From Oscillospiraceae bacterium (GTDB lineage Bacteria > Bacillota > Clostridia > Oscillospirales > Ruminococcaceae): a DNA stretch of 56,539 bases. The position numbers and the translations under genes are program-made. The notes under the pieces were generated by a model. The model was not told the DNA's origin. It saw only the letters and a program-made list of their open reading frames with translations, and made no database searches. The stretch covers positions 1 through 56,539 of the forward strand of contig JAITEB010000018.1 of the NCBI GenBank assembly GCA_031282245.1, given 5' to 3'. Positions 43,793-53,483 of the stretch are shown here, piece after piece; the first letter of the stretch is position 1, and the number at the start of each line of letters is the position of its first letter.

Positions 43793-44893
43793 TTAACTAA
43801 GCTCAGATACAGCCTGTACGTTCATCACTGAAACCCTCTGAACCAGCTCCGGCGCAAACATAACATCTTTTGCGTCTGCGTTCGGGTTCTCCATCATTCG
43901 CAGGAGAAGCTCCGCCGCCTGTTCGCCCAGCCGCTGCTTCGGGTGCTTCACCGTCGTCAGCGGAACCTCGCATATGCCCGCGCGGTTCGAGTCGTCAATG
44001 CCGACAACAGATATACCGCCGGGCACGGAGATTCCCTCCTCCCTGCAAAATTCAAGCAGCCTGACCGCCAGCGAATCGTTATAGCATACTATTCCGCTGC
44101 TGTCTTTCAAAAGCTCCAGCAGCCTTTTCCTGAAAACAGTAAAAAGCCCCGCCCTGTTGTCCTGTGTTGAGAACCACATCACCCGCTCCTCCGGGTTCTC
44201 CGCCCCGGCGGCGGTAAGGCTTTCCATAAAGCCCTTGTAGCGAAGATGGCCCTGAACGTCGTCCAGCACAAAAATTGCGGATATTTTTCTGTGGCCGCAG
44301 TCCAGCAGGTGCTGAGTGGCGATGCGCCCCGCCGCCGCATCGTCCATGGCAACGCAGGGGAAAGGCGAATTTGGGTATTTCGCGTTGAAAAACACAAGAG
44401 GCATGCCGCGCGCCCGAATTTCGTCATACAAAGCAACGTTCGGGTTGGGCAGGGCGCTTTTGGACGGCTCCACAATAAACCCGTCCACCCCCTGGGCCAG
44501 CATTGCGCGGAGCGCACGGGCCTCCTCCGCAACTTGATTGCGTGTGGTAGAAAGCTGTAAATTCACATTGTTTTTTTTCAGGACGCGCTCTATCCCTGTG
44601 ATAATGCTGGGGAAAATATAATCGCTGAAATATGTCGAAATCAGCCCCACAGTGAGCGCCTGCTCCCTTTTGCCCCCCGCCGACACATGAACAAACGTGC
44701 CGCTCCCCTGCCTGCGCCGGATAATGCCCTGGTTTTCCATAAGGGCAAGCGCCTGGCGCACAGTCTGCCTGCTTACATTGTGGATACCGCACAGTTCCGT
44801 CTCAGAAAAGAACCTGTCCCCGGCGGTCAGCCCGCGCTGGCTGATAGTTTGCTTTGCCCACTCGACTATCGCCAAATATTTAAAATCATCCAT
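43793..44893 (-). CDS. araR: GntR-LacI hybrid regulator, AraR-like
   Basis: 366 residues. The N-terminal GntR winged helix (residues 5-70: FFSETELCGIHNVSRQTVRQ and GIIRRRQGSGTFV) is joined to a LacI-type ligand domain (residues 80-360: LTVGLISTYFSDYIFPSIIT, GMPLVFFNAKYP and VVGIDDSNRAGICEVPLTTV). This architecture is that of AraR, the arabinose repressor. It lies directly upstream of the transporter genes on the same strand, with its own near-consensus promoter. Probably represses the transporter and releases it on binding the imported sugar. No catabolic genes (araA/B/D) lie in the window. Confidence 0.92.
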   Translation of the reverse strand: MDDFKYLAIVEWAKQTISQRGLTAGDRFFSETELCGIHNVSRQTVRQALALMENQGIIRRRQGSGTFVHVSAGGKREQALTVGLISTYFSDYIFPSIITGIERVLKKNNVNLQLSTTRNQVAEEARALRAMLAQGVDGFIVEPSKSALPNPNVALYDEIRARGMPLVFFNAKYPNSPFPCVAMDDAAAGRIATQHLLDCGHRKISAIFVLDDVQGHLRYKGFMESLTAAGAENPEERVMWFSTQDNRAGLFTVFRKRLLELLKDSSGIVCYNDSLAVRLLEFCREEGISVPGGISVVGIDDSNRAGICEVPLTTVKHPKQRLGEQAAELLLRMMENPNADAKDVMFAPELVQRVSVMNVQAVSELS

Positions 44894-44934
44894 CGAATTC
44901 CCGCTCCAGAAGTTTTTTGCTCAACTTGTCTATT

Positions 44935-44963
44935 ATAGTATTCGCCGCAGGACAATTTGTCAA
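44935..44963 (-). promoter_or_regulatory. Promoter of araR
   Basis: TTGACA (44958-44963) and TACTAT (44935-44940) with a 17-base spacer. Confidence 0.75.
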
Positions 44964-45009
44964 TATGAATTTTATCCTGGCATAACAATTTCAGACCGCA
45001 CAGACGCAC

Positions 45010-45040
45010 AAAAAGCGGCGGCGGACAAAAAACGCCCGCC
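45010..45040 (-). terminator. Possible terminator of the ECF S-component gene
   Basis: On the minus strand GGCGGGC pairs with GTCCGCC (one G-U) around a T-rich loop, followed by GCCGCTTTTTG. Weak. Confidence 0.4.
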
Positions 45041-45060
45041 CCTAAATAAATTTCCAGCAA

Positions 45061-45612
45061 TTATTCCTCTGTTTTCAGAGCCTTTTTCAGCGACGGGAGA
45101 ATCAGCGCCGCAAGCGCCCCGCCGATAAGCGCGGTTATAAGCTGCGGGAACGAAAACATTGCCGAAATAGTTACGGCTTGCTTTTCCGGGAGTTGCAGCC
45201 ATATCGGAACGGCAAATTTTGTTATAGATAAAAACAGGAACAGAAATTTCAAAACGGCTCCGGAAACAGCGGCTATTATATAGCTTATATAAAAATTCTG
45301 TATTTTTTTAATGCCGATAAAATACCAAAGCAGTACTAAAATCGCGTTGCCGACCGCAACAAACGGAACTATTTCCCAGAGCGGCCCTATACCGACAAGT
45401 TTCGCTAAAACCGGAGATATAAGCGCCACCGTAAGGCCGCTGGACAGACCGCATATCACGGCGGAAACAGCCAGCAGCAAATTTACGATTGAGCCAGTTA
45501 CGTACTGCGTGGCGGGCGGCGGCACAAGCTGCGACGTGAGGAACTGTACCGCAATCAGCATTGCGAGGAAAATTGCCGTCTGCGTTATCCATTTTATGCG
45601 TTTTTTATTCAT
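45061..45612 (-). CDS. ECF transporter S component
   Basis: 183 residues, six helices; ATG 45612 follows AGGAGAG. The N-terminal part WITQTAIFLAMLIAVQFLTS and the loop VTGSIVNLLLAVSAVICGL match the substrate-specific subunit of energy-coupling-factor transporters. The GIGPLWEIVPFVAVGNAILV region suggests a vitamin or cofactor ligand, but the specificity cannot be read. The shared energising module (ecfA/ecfT) is not in this window. Separate promoter upstream at 45664. Confidence 0.85.
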   Translation of the reverse strand: MNKKRIKWITQTAIFLAMLIAVQFLTSQLVPPPATQYVTGSIVNLLLAVSAVICGLSSGLTVALISPVLAKLVGIGPLWEIVPFVAVGNAILVLLWYFIGIKKIQNFYISYIIAAVSGAVLKFLFLFLSITKFAVPIWLQLPEKQAVTISAMFSFPQLITALIGGALAALILPSLKKALKTEE

Positions 45613-45663
45613 TGATAAAGCTCTCCTATTTAAAAAAAATTATTAATAACAATTATCGTTTTT

Positions 45664-45692
45664 ATATTAGCAGATACGCCCCCAAAAGTAAA
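45664..45692 (-). promoter_or_regulatory. Promoter of the ECF S-component gene
   Basis: TTTACT (45687-45692) and TAATAT (45664-45669) with a 17-base spacer. Confidence 0.5.
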
Positions 45693-45744
45693 GTAAAAAA
45701 ACGGCATGCAACTGTTAATTTTTTAACCTGTATTAATTATATCA

Positions 45745-45778
45745 TGCGCAAAGGCGAACGGTCATCCGCCTTTGCGCA
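45745..45778 (-). terminator. Hairpin ending the ilv operon
   Basis: 12-bp perfect arms (TGCGCAAAGGCG at 45745-45756 and its complement at 45767-45778), eleven bases after ilvD. The following bases on the minus strand are AT-rich but have no clean T-run. Confidence 0.65.
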
Positions 45779-45788
45779 CGCACTACAG

Positions 45789-47456
45789 CTATTTCAAGAC
45801 CGCGCCATATCTGGAGGAACTTACCAATCTGCTGTATCGCTCAAGCCATCCGGATTTGATTTTAGGCTCGGGCCTCCGCCAATCTTCCCTGCGGCGGGCA
45901 AGTTCATCATCGCTGATTTCCAGATTTATTGAATATTCTGGTATATTTATAGAAATTATGTCTCCCTCTCGGATAAGCGCGATTGCCCCGCCCTCGGCGG
46001 CTTCCGGAGAAACATGGCCGATTGCCGCGCCGCGGGTCGCCCCGCTGAAGCGCCCATCGGTAATCAGCGCGACGGCTTTGTCCAAACCCATCCCCGCCAG
46101 GGCCGAGGTCGGGCTGAGCATTTCCGGCATTCCCGGCGCGCCTTTGGGACCTTCATAGCGGATAACTACGACATCGCCGGGGCGGATTTCTCCGGAAAAG
46201 ATAGCGTCTATGGCCTCGCCTTCGCCGTTGAAAACGCGCGCTTTCCCGGAATTCACCAGCATTTCCGGCGCAACCGCCGAGCGCTTGACAACGCAGCCTT
46301 CCGGGGCCAAGTTCCCATAAAGAACCGCGAGACCGCCTGTCTGACTGTATGGATTTTCAATAGGTCGGATAATTTTTGTATTTTTATTCACTGATTCCGC
46401 AATATTTTCGCCGACGGTTTTTCCGCTGGCCGTAGTAAGCTCAAGATTAATCAGACCGCGCTTTTTCAGCTCCGCCATGACGGCCGCGACGCCGCCCGCC
46501 GCGTCCAGTTCCTCAATCGGGCTTGGCCCCGCCGGACTAAGATGGCAAAGATTGGGAGTGCTTTCACTGATTTTGTTTATATCTTCCAGATTCAGCTCAA
46601 CGCCGGCCTCGTGCGCAATCGCAAGCAGGTGCAGAATGCTGTTTGATGAGCAGCCCAAGGCCATATCTGTAGTCAAAGCGTTTTTAAACGCCGCCTCTGT
46701 CAAAATATCCCTTGGTTTTATATTATTTTTTACTAAATTCATGATATTCATGCCGGCTTTTTTAGCAAGCTGAATCCGCCGGGAAGAAACTGCGGGAATT
46801 GTGCCGTTGCCCGGTAAAGCAATACCTACGGCTTCACAAAGACAGTTCATGCTGTTGGCCGTGAACATTCCGGAGCACGAGCCGCAGCCGGGGCAGGATT
46901 TTTTCTCAATACGCGTCAGTTCAGCGCCGTCAATCAGCTTTGCCTTGTGCGCGCCGACGGCCTCGAAAACGCTGCTGAGCGTCATTGCCTCACCGCCGTC
47001 AGTCCGGCCGGCAAGCATCGGGCCGCCGCTGACTACTATTGACGGTATATTTATACGCGCCGCGCCCATAAGCATCCCAGGGACGATTTTATCGCAATTG
47101 GGGATCAATACCAGACCGTCGAAGCAGTGCGCCATAGCCATAGACTCGACCGAATCCGCAATCAGCTCGCGGGAAGCAAGGGAGTAGCGCATTCCGGCGT
47201 GTCCCATGGCGATACCGTCGCAAATTCCAATTGATGGAAATAATATAGGCGTGCCGCCCGCCATGCGAATTCCGGCCTTGACCGCTTCCGCGATTTTGTC
47301 CAGATGGACATGGCCGGGGACAATTTCGCTGAACGCCGAACATACACCGATCAGCGGCCGAGAAATTTCTTCTTCGGTCAGACCAAGGGCATAGAAAAGC
47401 GAACGGTGCGGGGCGCGCCCGGCGCCGCGCAGAACTTTGTCGCTGTTTAACTGCAT
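45789..47456 (-). CDS. ilvD: Dihydroxy-acid dehydratase
   Basis: 555 residues; ATG 47456 follows GGAAGGTGA. It dehydrates dihydroxy-isovalerate and dihydroxy-methylvalerate in valine and isoleucine synthesis. The iron-sulfur ligands are in [13 protein letters not shown] and [39 protein letters not shown] and [20 protein letters not shown] are the C-terminal signatures. Last gene of the ilvA-B-N-C-D set. Confidence 0.97.
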   Translation of the reverse strand: MQLNSDKVLRGAGRAPHRSLFYALGLTEEEISRPLIGVCSAFSEIVPGHVHLDKIAEAVKAGIRMAGGTPILFPSIGICDGIAMGHAGMRYSLASRELIADSVESMAMAHCFDGLVLIPNCDKIVPGMLMGAARINIPSIVVSGGPMLAGRTDGGEAMTLSSVFEAVGAHKAKLIDGAELTRIEKKSCPGCGSCSGMFTANSMNCLCEAVGIALPGNGTIPAVSSRRIQLAKKAGMNIMNLVKNNIKPRDILTEAAFKNALTTDMALGCSSNSILHLLAIAHEAGVELNLEDINKISESTPNLCHLSPAGPSPIEELDAAGGVAAVMAELKKRGLINLELTTASGKTVGENIAESVNKNTKIIRPIENPYSQTGGLAVLYGNLAPEGCVVKRSAVAPEMLVNSGKARVFNGEGEAIDAIFSGEIRPGDVVVIRYEGPKGAPGMPEMLSPTSALAGMGLDKAVALITDGRFSGATRGAAIGHVSPEAAEGGAIALIREGDIISINIPEYSINLEISDDELARRREDWRRPEPKIKSGWLERYSRLVSSSRYGAVLK

Positions 47457-47536
47457 AATTATTCACCTTCCTGAGTTTTTAACAGAAGTCTGAAACACTG
47501 CGCTTTATAAAAAATCAGCATATAAAATCGCAGGGA

Positions 47537-47573
47537 AATTTTGGGGAATCCCGCCCGGAGATTCCCCAAAATT
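47537..47573 (-). other. Strong intergenic hairpin between ilvC and ilvD
   Basis: 14-bp perfect arms (AATTTTGGGGAATC at 47537-47550 and its complement at 47560-47573), nine-base loop. No long T-run follows on the minus strand, so it may stabilise or process the mRNA rather than terminate it fully. Confidence 0.7.
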
Positions 47574-47580
47574 CTATTTA

Positions 47581-48576
47581 TTATTTTTTGAGCCAGCTCA
47601 TCATCTTGCGAAGCTCCGCCCCGACGCTCTCGGACAGGTGCTCGCTCTGTATTCTGCGCTGGGCAAGGAACTTCGCCCGCCCGCCGGACTTGTTTTCGCT
47701 GATCCATTCCGACGCGAAAGTGCCGTCCTGAATCTCGCCGAGGACTTTTTTCATCTCTCTGCGGGTCTCGTCGGTGATAATGCGCTTGCCGGTGCGGTAA
47801 TCGCCGTATTCGGCGGTGTTGCTGATGGAATAGCGCATGAAGGCAAAGCCCTTTGTGTTGATCAGGTCGACAATCAGTTTCATCTCGTGAATGCACTCGA
47901 AATAGGCCATCTCCGGCGCATAGCCGGCCTCGACAAGCGTGTCGAACCCGGCTCTCATAAGGGCGGTGACGCCGCCGCAAAGCACGGCCTGCTCACCGAA
48001 AAGATCCGTTTCGGTTTCTTCTTTGAAGGTGGTCTTGATAATGCCGGCCCTGCCCGCGCCGATTCCGGCAGCATAAGCCAGGGCGTACTGCTCGGCCCTG
48101 CCGGAAAAATCACGCTCAATCGCGATAAGGCTGGGGACGCCCTGACCTTCGGCATAGGCCGTGCGGACGACGTGGCCGGGACCTTTGGGAGCGACCATAA
48201 TCACGTCGACGCCTTCGGGCGGGTCAATCTGCTTGAAGTGAACGCTGAAACCATGCGCGAACATAAGAACGTTGCCTTCTTCAAGATTTGGCTTCACATC
48301 GGCTTCATAAATACCGGGCTGAAGTTCGTCCGGAACGAGAATCATAATCAGATCGGCCTTTTTGGCGGCTTCGGCTGTCTCATAAACCTCGAATCCGGCT
48401 TCTTCGGCTTTTGCCCAGCTCTGCGAAGATTTGCGCAGGCCGATAATCGTTCTGACGCCGCTGTCTTTCAGGTTTTGGGAATGGGCGTGTCCCTGGCTGC
48501 CATAGCCCAGAACCGCGACGGTTTTGCCTTCGAGAATGCTCAGATTGCAGTCGCTGTCATAATACATTTTTACCAT
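47581..48576 (-). CDS. ilvC: Ketol-acid reductoisomerase
   Basis: 331 residues, class I length. The Rossmann motif [20 protein letters not shown] is followed by [11 protein letters not shown]; the Arg and Ser residues in this loop fit NADPH preference. [12 protein letters not shown] and [12 protein letters not shown] are active-site motifs, and [15 protein letters not shown] holds the metal-binding acidic residues. ATG 48576 follows GAGGTA. It converts acetolactate or acetohydroxybutyrate to the dihydroxy acids. Confidence 0.97.
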   Translation of the reverse strand: MVKMYYDSDCNLSILEGKTVAVLGYGSQGHAHSQNLKDSGVRTIIGLRKSSQSWAKAEEAGFEVYETAEAAKKADLIMILVPDELQPGIYEADVKPNLEEGNVLMFAHGFSVHFKQIDPPEGVDVIMVAPKGPGHVVRTAYAEGQGVPSLIAIERDFSGRAEQYALAYAAGIGAGRAGIIKTTFKEETETDLFGEQAVLCGGVTALMRAGFDTLVEAGYAPEMAYFECIHEMKLIVDLINTKGFAFMRYSISNTAEYGDYRTGKRIITDETRREMKKVLGEIQDGTFASEWISENKSGGRAKFLAQRRIQSEHLSESVGAELRKMMSWLKK

Positions 48577-48687
48577 TTTGAATACCTCTTTCGTTTTTTA
48601 TTTTTTATTTTTTATTTTCCCGTTATTTGAAAATTTTACAAAAAATTAAATATATCTTGAAATCAAAAGCCTGTGATTGACTCCGCC

Positions 48688-49194
48688 CTACTCCATATCG
48701 TACAGCGTGCCCGCGCCTTTGTTCAGCGAGGCCACGCCCGTCCGGCAAAGCTCAATAATATTAAAGTCGCGCATATCCAGAATAAACTGATTAATTCTGG
48801 ACCGCTCACTGGAAACCAGAATCGTCACCGTGCTTTCCGTTCGGTCGATAACCTTCGGGCTGCACTGCTGCTTAAGTTCGTCGAGCCGGTTTTCTAATAG
48901 ATATAAATTGTCATATTTAATTTTTATCAAAAGCAGTTCCCGGCTGATCAGTTCCGTCACAGGGAAAATCTCGGCCTTGATTACATCCTCCTGCTTTTGC
49001 AGAATTTTCTCAAGCTGCAAACCCATGTCCAAATCGGCCTCAATCAATATAGTTATCCTGGAAATTTCTGGGTTCAGCGTTTCCGCTACAGTCAGAGAAA
49101 CAATATTGCAGGTTCGGCGGCTGAAAATGCTTGTCACCCTGTTCAGAACGCCGAAATGGTTGGAAACAAGCAGCGAAAGTACTTGCTGGCGCAT
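48688..49194 (-). CDS. ilvN: Acetolactate synthase, small regulatory subunit
   Basis: 168 residues; ATG 49194 follows AGAGGT. The N-terminal ACT domain reads VLSLLVSNHFGVLNRVTSIF, with SRRTCNIVSLTV following it; the second half (ELISRELLLIKIKYD onwards) matches the IlvH/IlvN C-terminal domain. It gives valine feedback control of the catalytic subunit, whose gene ends 26 bases upstream. Confidence 0.95.
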   Translation of the reverse strand: MRQQVLSLLVSNHFGVLNRVTSIFSRRTCNIVSLTVAETLNPEISRITILIEADLDMGLQLEKILQKQEDVIKAEIFPVTELISRELLLIKIKYDNLYLLENRLDELKQQCSPKVIDRTESTVTILVSSERSRINQFILDMRDFNIIELCRTGVASLNKGAGTLYDME

Positions 49195-49220
49195 AAAATT
49201 ACCTCTTTCAAATTTGAAAT

Positions 49221-50900
49221 TTAATCTTTTGACCTGCCCATAATCGCATCCTTTGGGGTCTTGCCGGGCGGAATTATCGGATAAACGCTTTCGTCTTTGT
49301 CAATAACGCAGTCGACTATAACAGGTCCGTCGGCAGCCAGCGCCTGTTTGACAACTTCGCTGATTTCGCTTTTTTTATTTATGCGGAAGCCCGTTCCGCC
49401 CATGGCCTCGGCGAATTTTACTATGTCGGTTTTACGGCTCAAAATCGTGCTGGAATAGCGTTTGCCATAAAAAAGCGTCTGCCATTGCCGGACCATGCCC
49501 AGAACCCCGTTGCTCATCACAAAAACTTTTATGGGAATATTTTCAGTGACAGCCGCCGCAAACTCGTTCATGTTCATATGAAAACAACCGTCTCCGCTGA
49601 TCAGCACAACGGGTTTCTCCGGGTTGCCGATTTTCGCGCCTATTGCCGCGCCCATGCCGTAACCCATTGTGCCAAGCCCAAGCGAACTGAGCCAGGTGCG
49701 CGGGTGCAAAAACGGGTAGCGCTGCGCCGTTATCATCTGGTGCTGGCCCACGTCCGTGACGATAACAGTGTTTTCGGCCGTGCGCCTGTGAATCCCGGCG
49801 ATAACGTCCTGCATAACTACGCTGTCGTCCTCCGAAAGATTATCCGGCAGCGGCGCCTGCTTGGAGTATTCCTGAATATATCTAAGCCAGCTGTTATCGG
49901 TTTTTTCCTCGGCGCGTTCGAGCAGAAGCCTCAAAACTTCGTCCGCGTCCCCGGTTATATGCGCAAAAGCCTTGATGTTTTTGGAAATTTCCGATTCGTC
50001 TATATCAATATGCAAAACTTTCGCGTGCTTTGCAAATTTGGACTTGTCGCCGGTCACTCTGTCCGAAAAGCGCGCACCGACCGTGATCAGCAAATCGCAG
50101 CCGTTTGCGGCCTCGTTTGCGGCCGGTGTGCCATGCATCCCTATCATGCCCAGATACTGCGGGTTTGTATATGGCGCCGCCGACAGTCCCATTGCGCTGG
50201 GCGCAAGCGGCGCAAGAATCTTTTTCGCGAACGCCTGCAAGGATTCCGACGCGCCGGAAGAAATTACGCCGCCGCCGTAATAAATGCAGGGCTTTCTCGA
50301 ATCGTTGATAAGCCCGACGGCTTTGTCAATCTCGTCTTTTTTTATTATTGGATTCGGGCGCTTTTTGTACCTGCCTGCGGGGACATATTCGCAGCTTTCC
50401 GCGGTCACGTCTTTGGGTATGTCAATCAGGACGGGCCCCGGCCGCCCGGAGCCTGCTATAACAAAGGCCTGCCTGATGATGTCCGCAAGAGTTTCTATAT
50501 CTTTCGCAAAAAAGTTGTGCTTTGTGATCGGTACAGTCACGCCGCTTATATCCACTTCCTGGAAGCTGTCGCGGCCAAGAAGCTCCTTTGTGACGTTGCA
50601 CGTTATGGCCACCATCGGCACGGAATCCAGATAAGCCGTCGCTATTCCCGTGATTAAATTCGTCGCGCCGGGTCCGGATGTGGCAAAGACTACCCCGACC
50701 TTTCCGGTAGAGCGGGCGTAGCCGTCGGCGGCGTGGGCGGCCCCCTGCTCGTGCGATGAGAGCACATGCCGGATTTTGTCGCTTCTGCTATAAAGAGCGT
50801 CGTAAATATTCAGTATAGAGCCGCCGGGGTAGCCGAAAATGTGCTCAACCCCCTGCTCAATCAGCGATTCTATTACAATTTGTGCGCCTGTCAGTTTCAT
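49221..50900 (-). CDS. ilvB: Acetolactate synthase, large catalytic subunit
   Basis: 559 residues from ATG 50900, downstream of AAAAGGAG; the in-frame ATG at 50924 precedes that site. VEHIFGYPGGSILNIYDALY and SSHEQGAAHAADGYAR contain the catalytic Glu; the thiamine diphosphate/Mg motif is ISGDGCFHMNMNEFAAAV. It condenses two pyruvates, or pyruvate with 2-oxobutyrate, the latter made by the ilvA product upstream. Confidence 0.97.
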   Translation of the reverse strand: MKLTGAQIVIESLIEQGVEHIFGYPGGSILNIYDALYSRSDKIRHVLSSHEQGAAHAADGYARSTGKVGVVFATSGPGATNLITGIATAYLDSVPMVAITCNVTKELLGRDSFQEVDISGVTVPITKHNFFAKDIETLADIIRQAFVIAGSGRPGPVLIDIPKDVTAESCEYVPAGRYKKRPNPIIKKDEIDKAVGLINDSRKPCIYYGGGVISSGASESLQAFAKKILAPLAPSAMGLSAAPYTNPQYLGMIGMHGTPAANEAANGCDLLITVGARFSDRVTGDKSKFAKHAKVLHIDIDESEISKNIKAFAHITGDADEVLRLLLERAEEKTDNSWLRYIQEYSKQAPLPDNLSEDDSVVMQDVIAGIHRRTAENTVIVTDVGQHQMITAQRYPFLHPRTWLSSLGLGTMGYGMGAAIGAKIGNPEKPVVLISGDGCFHMNMNEFAAAVTENIPIKVFVMSNGVLGMVRQWQTLFYGKRYSSTILSRKTDIVKFAEAMGGTGFRINKKSEISEVVKQALAADGPVIVDCVIDKDESVYPIIPPGKTPKDAIMGRSKD

Positions 50901-50990
50901 ATTATATTTTTTCTCCTTTTCCATTTTTTGGTATAATTTTATTCCCGATTATTCCGGAAGGCAGGCTGAGAATGTTTTTAAAAATACCGG

Positions 50991-52199
50991 TCAATCTTCT
51001 ATAAAAGAATCAAACCCGCCCTCTTTCAGGGCCTTTATAACGCGCTTGCCGTGGTCGTGGTCGCTGACCTCGCAGGTGACTTGCAGAATCGCTTCATCCA
51101 GCCGCAAAGTCGAGCTTTGGCGGTCGTGGGTGGTTTTGATAATGTTCCCGCCGCTGGCCGCGACGATATGAGCGAATTTTTCAAGGCTGCCCGGCTTGTC
51201 AAGCATGATTGTGTTGATTTTGACATGGCGGCCGTGTTTTATCAAGCCTGTTTCAACAATGCGGTGAATAAAACTCACGTCTATATTGCCGCCCGAAAGC
51301 AGACAGACGGTTTTTTTGCCTCTTATATCAGCCTTGCCGCCAAGCGCCGCCGCAAGCGAGACCGCTCCGGCGGGCTCCACAACCTGCTTCGCGCGCTCCA
51401 TCAGAAGCAGGATGGCTTCGGCGGTGTCCTCGTCGGAAACGCTGACCATTTTGTCGACATATTTGTTGATCAGCCCGACAGTCAGGTCGCCGGGCGATTT
51501 TACCGCTATGCCGTCCGCAATGGTGTGTATATCCGGGACTGTGACAAGTTCTTTTCGCTCGAAAGAACGGACAATCGCGTCCGCGCCGTCCGCCTGAACG
51601 CCGATTATCCGCACGCGCGGGTTAATCATTTTGACGCAGGCCGCAATCCCGGCAAGAAGCCCGCCGCCGCCCGCCGGGACAAATATCACATCAACGCCGG
51701 GAACGTCCCGCAGAATTTCCAGCCCAAGCGTGCCCTGACCGCAAATTACGTCTATGTCATTGAAGGGGTGGATAAAGACCGCATTGGTTTCGTTCGCGTA
51801 TTCTATCGCCTTTTGATAAGCGTCGTCGTAGCAGCTCCCGTAAAGAATAACTTCCGCGCCATAGCCCTGAGTTGCCTTAACTTTGGCGATTGGGGTGCTT
51901 TCCGGCATGACGATCGCCGCTTTTATACCCAGGGAAGCCGCGCCATAGGCCACGCCCTGGGCGTGGTTACCGGCGCTGGAGGCCACAACCGCCGCAGGCT
52001 TTTCTCCGCGCTCCACAAGGGAGGCGACTTTGTTATACGCTCCGCGGACTTTAAAAGATCCGGTTTTCTGCTGGTTTTCGTATTTCAGATAAAGCTCGCT
52101 CCCGCTCATCTCTGAGAAAGTCCTTGAGGAACTCACCGGAATATAGTGGATGACGTTTTTCAGCCGCGCGGCGGCCTGCTCGAATTCTCTTATATCCAT
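50991..52199 (-). CDS. ilvA: Threonine ammonia-lyase with C-terminal ACT domain
   Basis: 402 residues from ATG 52199, after GGAGGAG; the frame continues into the T-box leader but that part is non-coding. The PLP lysine is in NQQKTGSFKVRGAYNK, the phosphate loop in SSAGNHAQGVAYGAA, and PAGGGGLLAGIA is the glycine-rich motif. The last 75 residues (KINTIMLDKPGSLEKFAHIV onwards) form one ACT domain, the short form found in Clostridia. It makes 2-oxobutyrate for isoleucine. First gene behind the T-box. Confidence 0.95.
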   Translation of the reverse strand: MDIREFEQAAARLKNVIHYIPVSSSRTFSEMSGSELYLKYENQQKTGSFKVRGAYNKVASLVERGEKPAAVVASSAGNHAQGVAYGAASLGIKAAIVMPESTPIAKVKATQGYGAEVILYGSCYDDAYQKAIEYANETNAVFIHPFNDIDVICGQGTLGLEILRDVPGVDVIFVPAGGGGLLAGIAACVKMINPRVRIIGVQADGADAIVRSFERKELVTVPDIHTIADGIAVKSPGDLTVGLINKYVDKMVSVSDEDTAEAILLLMERAKQVVEPAGAVSLAAALGGKADIRGKKTVCLLSGGNIDVSFIHRIVETGLIKHGRHVKINTIMLDKPGSLEKFAHIVAASGGNIIKTTHDRQSSTLRLDEAILQVTCEVSDHDHGKRVIKALKEGGFDSFIED

Positions 52200-52264
52200 C
52201 TTTTTCTTCTCCTCCGCTGTTTTATTATAAAATTTTATTCTCTCTTGAAAGTTCCGCGCATACA

Positions 52265-52555
52265 AAATTAAAGGCTTCATCTCCGTAAAAATAAAGAGAT
52301 GAAGCCACACGCTCCACGGTACCACTCTTGTTGCCGCTTTTTTTCAAAAAAACAGCCGCTTTGCCATATCGTTATAAAATATGCTTTTCTGTAACGGGAA
52401 AAGCCCGGTTCCGGCCTAGTTGCAAAAGCTTTCAGCGGAACTGCTCCGGGGCGACAAATCTTGTTCTCCGCTGCCGCCTTGCACCTTCCGGCGGCTCTCT
52501 GAAAACGGTTTTTAAACAAAACCCAAATCCCCATCACTGCATTTAGATTGTATTA
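52265..52555 (-). promoter_or_regulatory. T-box leader of the ilvA-led operon
   Basis: On the minus strand the Stem I elements AGAGAGCCGCC and AAGGTGCAAGGCGGC are followed by AACAAGAGTGGTACCGTGGA, a clear T-box sequence (minus strand of about 52309-52330). The terminator has arms GGCTTCATCTC and GAGATGAAGCC (52273-52306) followed by TTTAATTTT. Uncharged tRNA binding to this RNA favours the antiterminator and turns on transcription. An ATT triplet in the likely specifier region (GAACAAGATTTGTC) would fit isoleucine, but the register of the loop was not proved. Confidence 0.9.
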
Positions 52556-52561
52556 GATTTG

Positions 52562-52590
52562 ATTATATACTCTCTTAATTAGTTTGTCAA
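52562..52590 (-). promoter_or_regulatory. Promoter of the T-box/ilv operon
   Basis: TTGACA and TATAAT, both perfect, with a 17-base spacer (52585-52590 and 52562-52567). Confidence 0.93.
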
Positions 52591-52609
52591 TGCCCGGCTT
52601 AGAATTTTT

Positions 52610-53443
52610 TCAAGCAAGCCATTTCGCCAAAAGCGGCAGACATTCCTCAAAGTTCACGCCGTAGCGCCTTTCGGCGTCGCCTTCAAGCGTCTTCTCTATG
52701 GCGGAAACGGTAAAATCCGCCGCGACAGAGGCGGCCTTGTTCAGATCGCCTTTCTTGAGATAGGCCGCAAGGAAAGAACTGGCGTAAACGTCGCCCGTCC
52801 CATGGAAATATCCGTCAATACGCCCGGTGAAGTAGAAATAAACCTCTCCTCCGTCATAGGCCGCAATGCCAAGCTTGCCCGGCTCCAGGCTCACGCCGGT
52901 GAGAACGACATTGGCGCCCAAAGCGTAAAGCCGCTTTACAAGACCTGCTATATAAGATTTGTCATAGCCTTCGCCGACATAAGGCTCGCCGAGCATAAGC
53001 GCGGCTTCGGTCAGATTTGGCAGAATAATGTCCGCCTTTCTGCAGAGTTTTGCCATCTCCTTTGGAAAATCATCGGAGAAGCCTTTGTAAAGTTCGCCGT
53101 TATCCGCCATGGCGGGATCCACTATAATAAAATTGTTTTCTGTTTTGAAATCGTCAAAAATGTCGGAGACAATCCCGACCTGCTTAAACGAACCGAGATA
53201 GCCGGTGTAGACCGCGTCAAAGCCAAGGCCTAGAGTTTTCCAGTGGTTTACAATAGGAACTATATCTTCGGTCAAATCTCTAAAAGTATACCCGCTGAAA
53301 CCGCCCGTGTGGGTGGAGAGAACCGCTGTGGGGATAACGGCGGCTTCGATTCCGGCGGAAGAAATGATTGGCAGGGCGACGGTCAGCGAACAGCGGCCTG
53401 TGCAGGAAATGTCCTGAATGGTCAATATTCTTTTCTGTTTCAA
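52610..53443 (-). CDS. pdxY: Pyridoxal/pyridoxamine kinase
   Basis: 277 residues from TTG 53443, nine bases after AAAGGGTG. The ribokinase-like fold is shown by LTIQDISCTGRCSLTVALPI at the N-terminus, DPAMADNGELYKGF in the middle and GTGDVYASSFLAAYLKKGDL near the C-terminus, where the Asp of GTGD is the catalytic base. The set fits the PdxY/PdxK group rather than ThiD. It phosphorylates vitamin B6 vitamers to the cofactor used by enzymes such as the adjacent IlvA. It ends just before the ilv promoter. Confidence 0.85.
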   Translation of the reverse strand: MKQKRILTIQDISCTGRCSLTVALPIISSAGIEAAVIPTAVLSTHTGGFSGYTFRDLTEDIVPIVNHWKTLGLGFDAVYTGYLGSFKQVGIVSDIFDDFKTENNFIIVDPAMADNGELYKGFSDDFPKEMAKLCRKADIILPNLTEAALMLGEPYVGEGYDKSYIAGLVKRLYALGANVVLTGVSLEPGKLGIAAYDGGEVYFYFTGRIDGYFHGTGDVYASSFLAAYLKKGDLNKAASVAADFTVSAIEKTLEGDAERRYGVNFEECLPLLAKWLA

Positions 53444-53483
53444 ATAAATGCACCCTTTCTCAAAGAAAATCTTTTTATTATAT

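Noticed and set aside
52277-52537. 86-codon frame upstream of ilvA
   Set aside because: It lies in the T-box leader; the T-box sequence and terminator explain this stretch.
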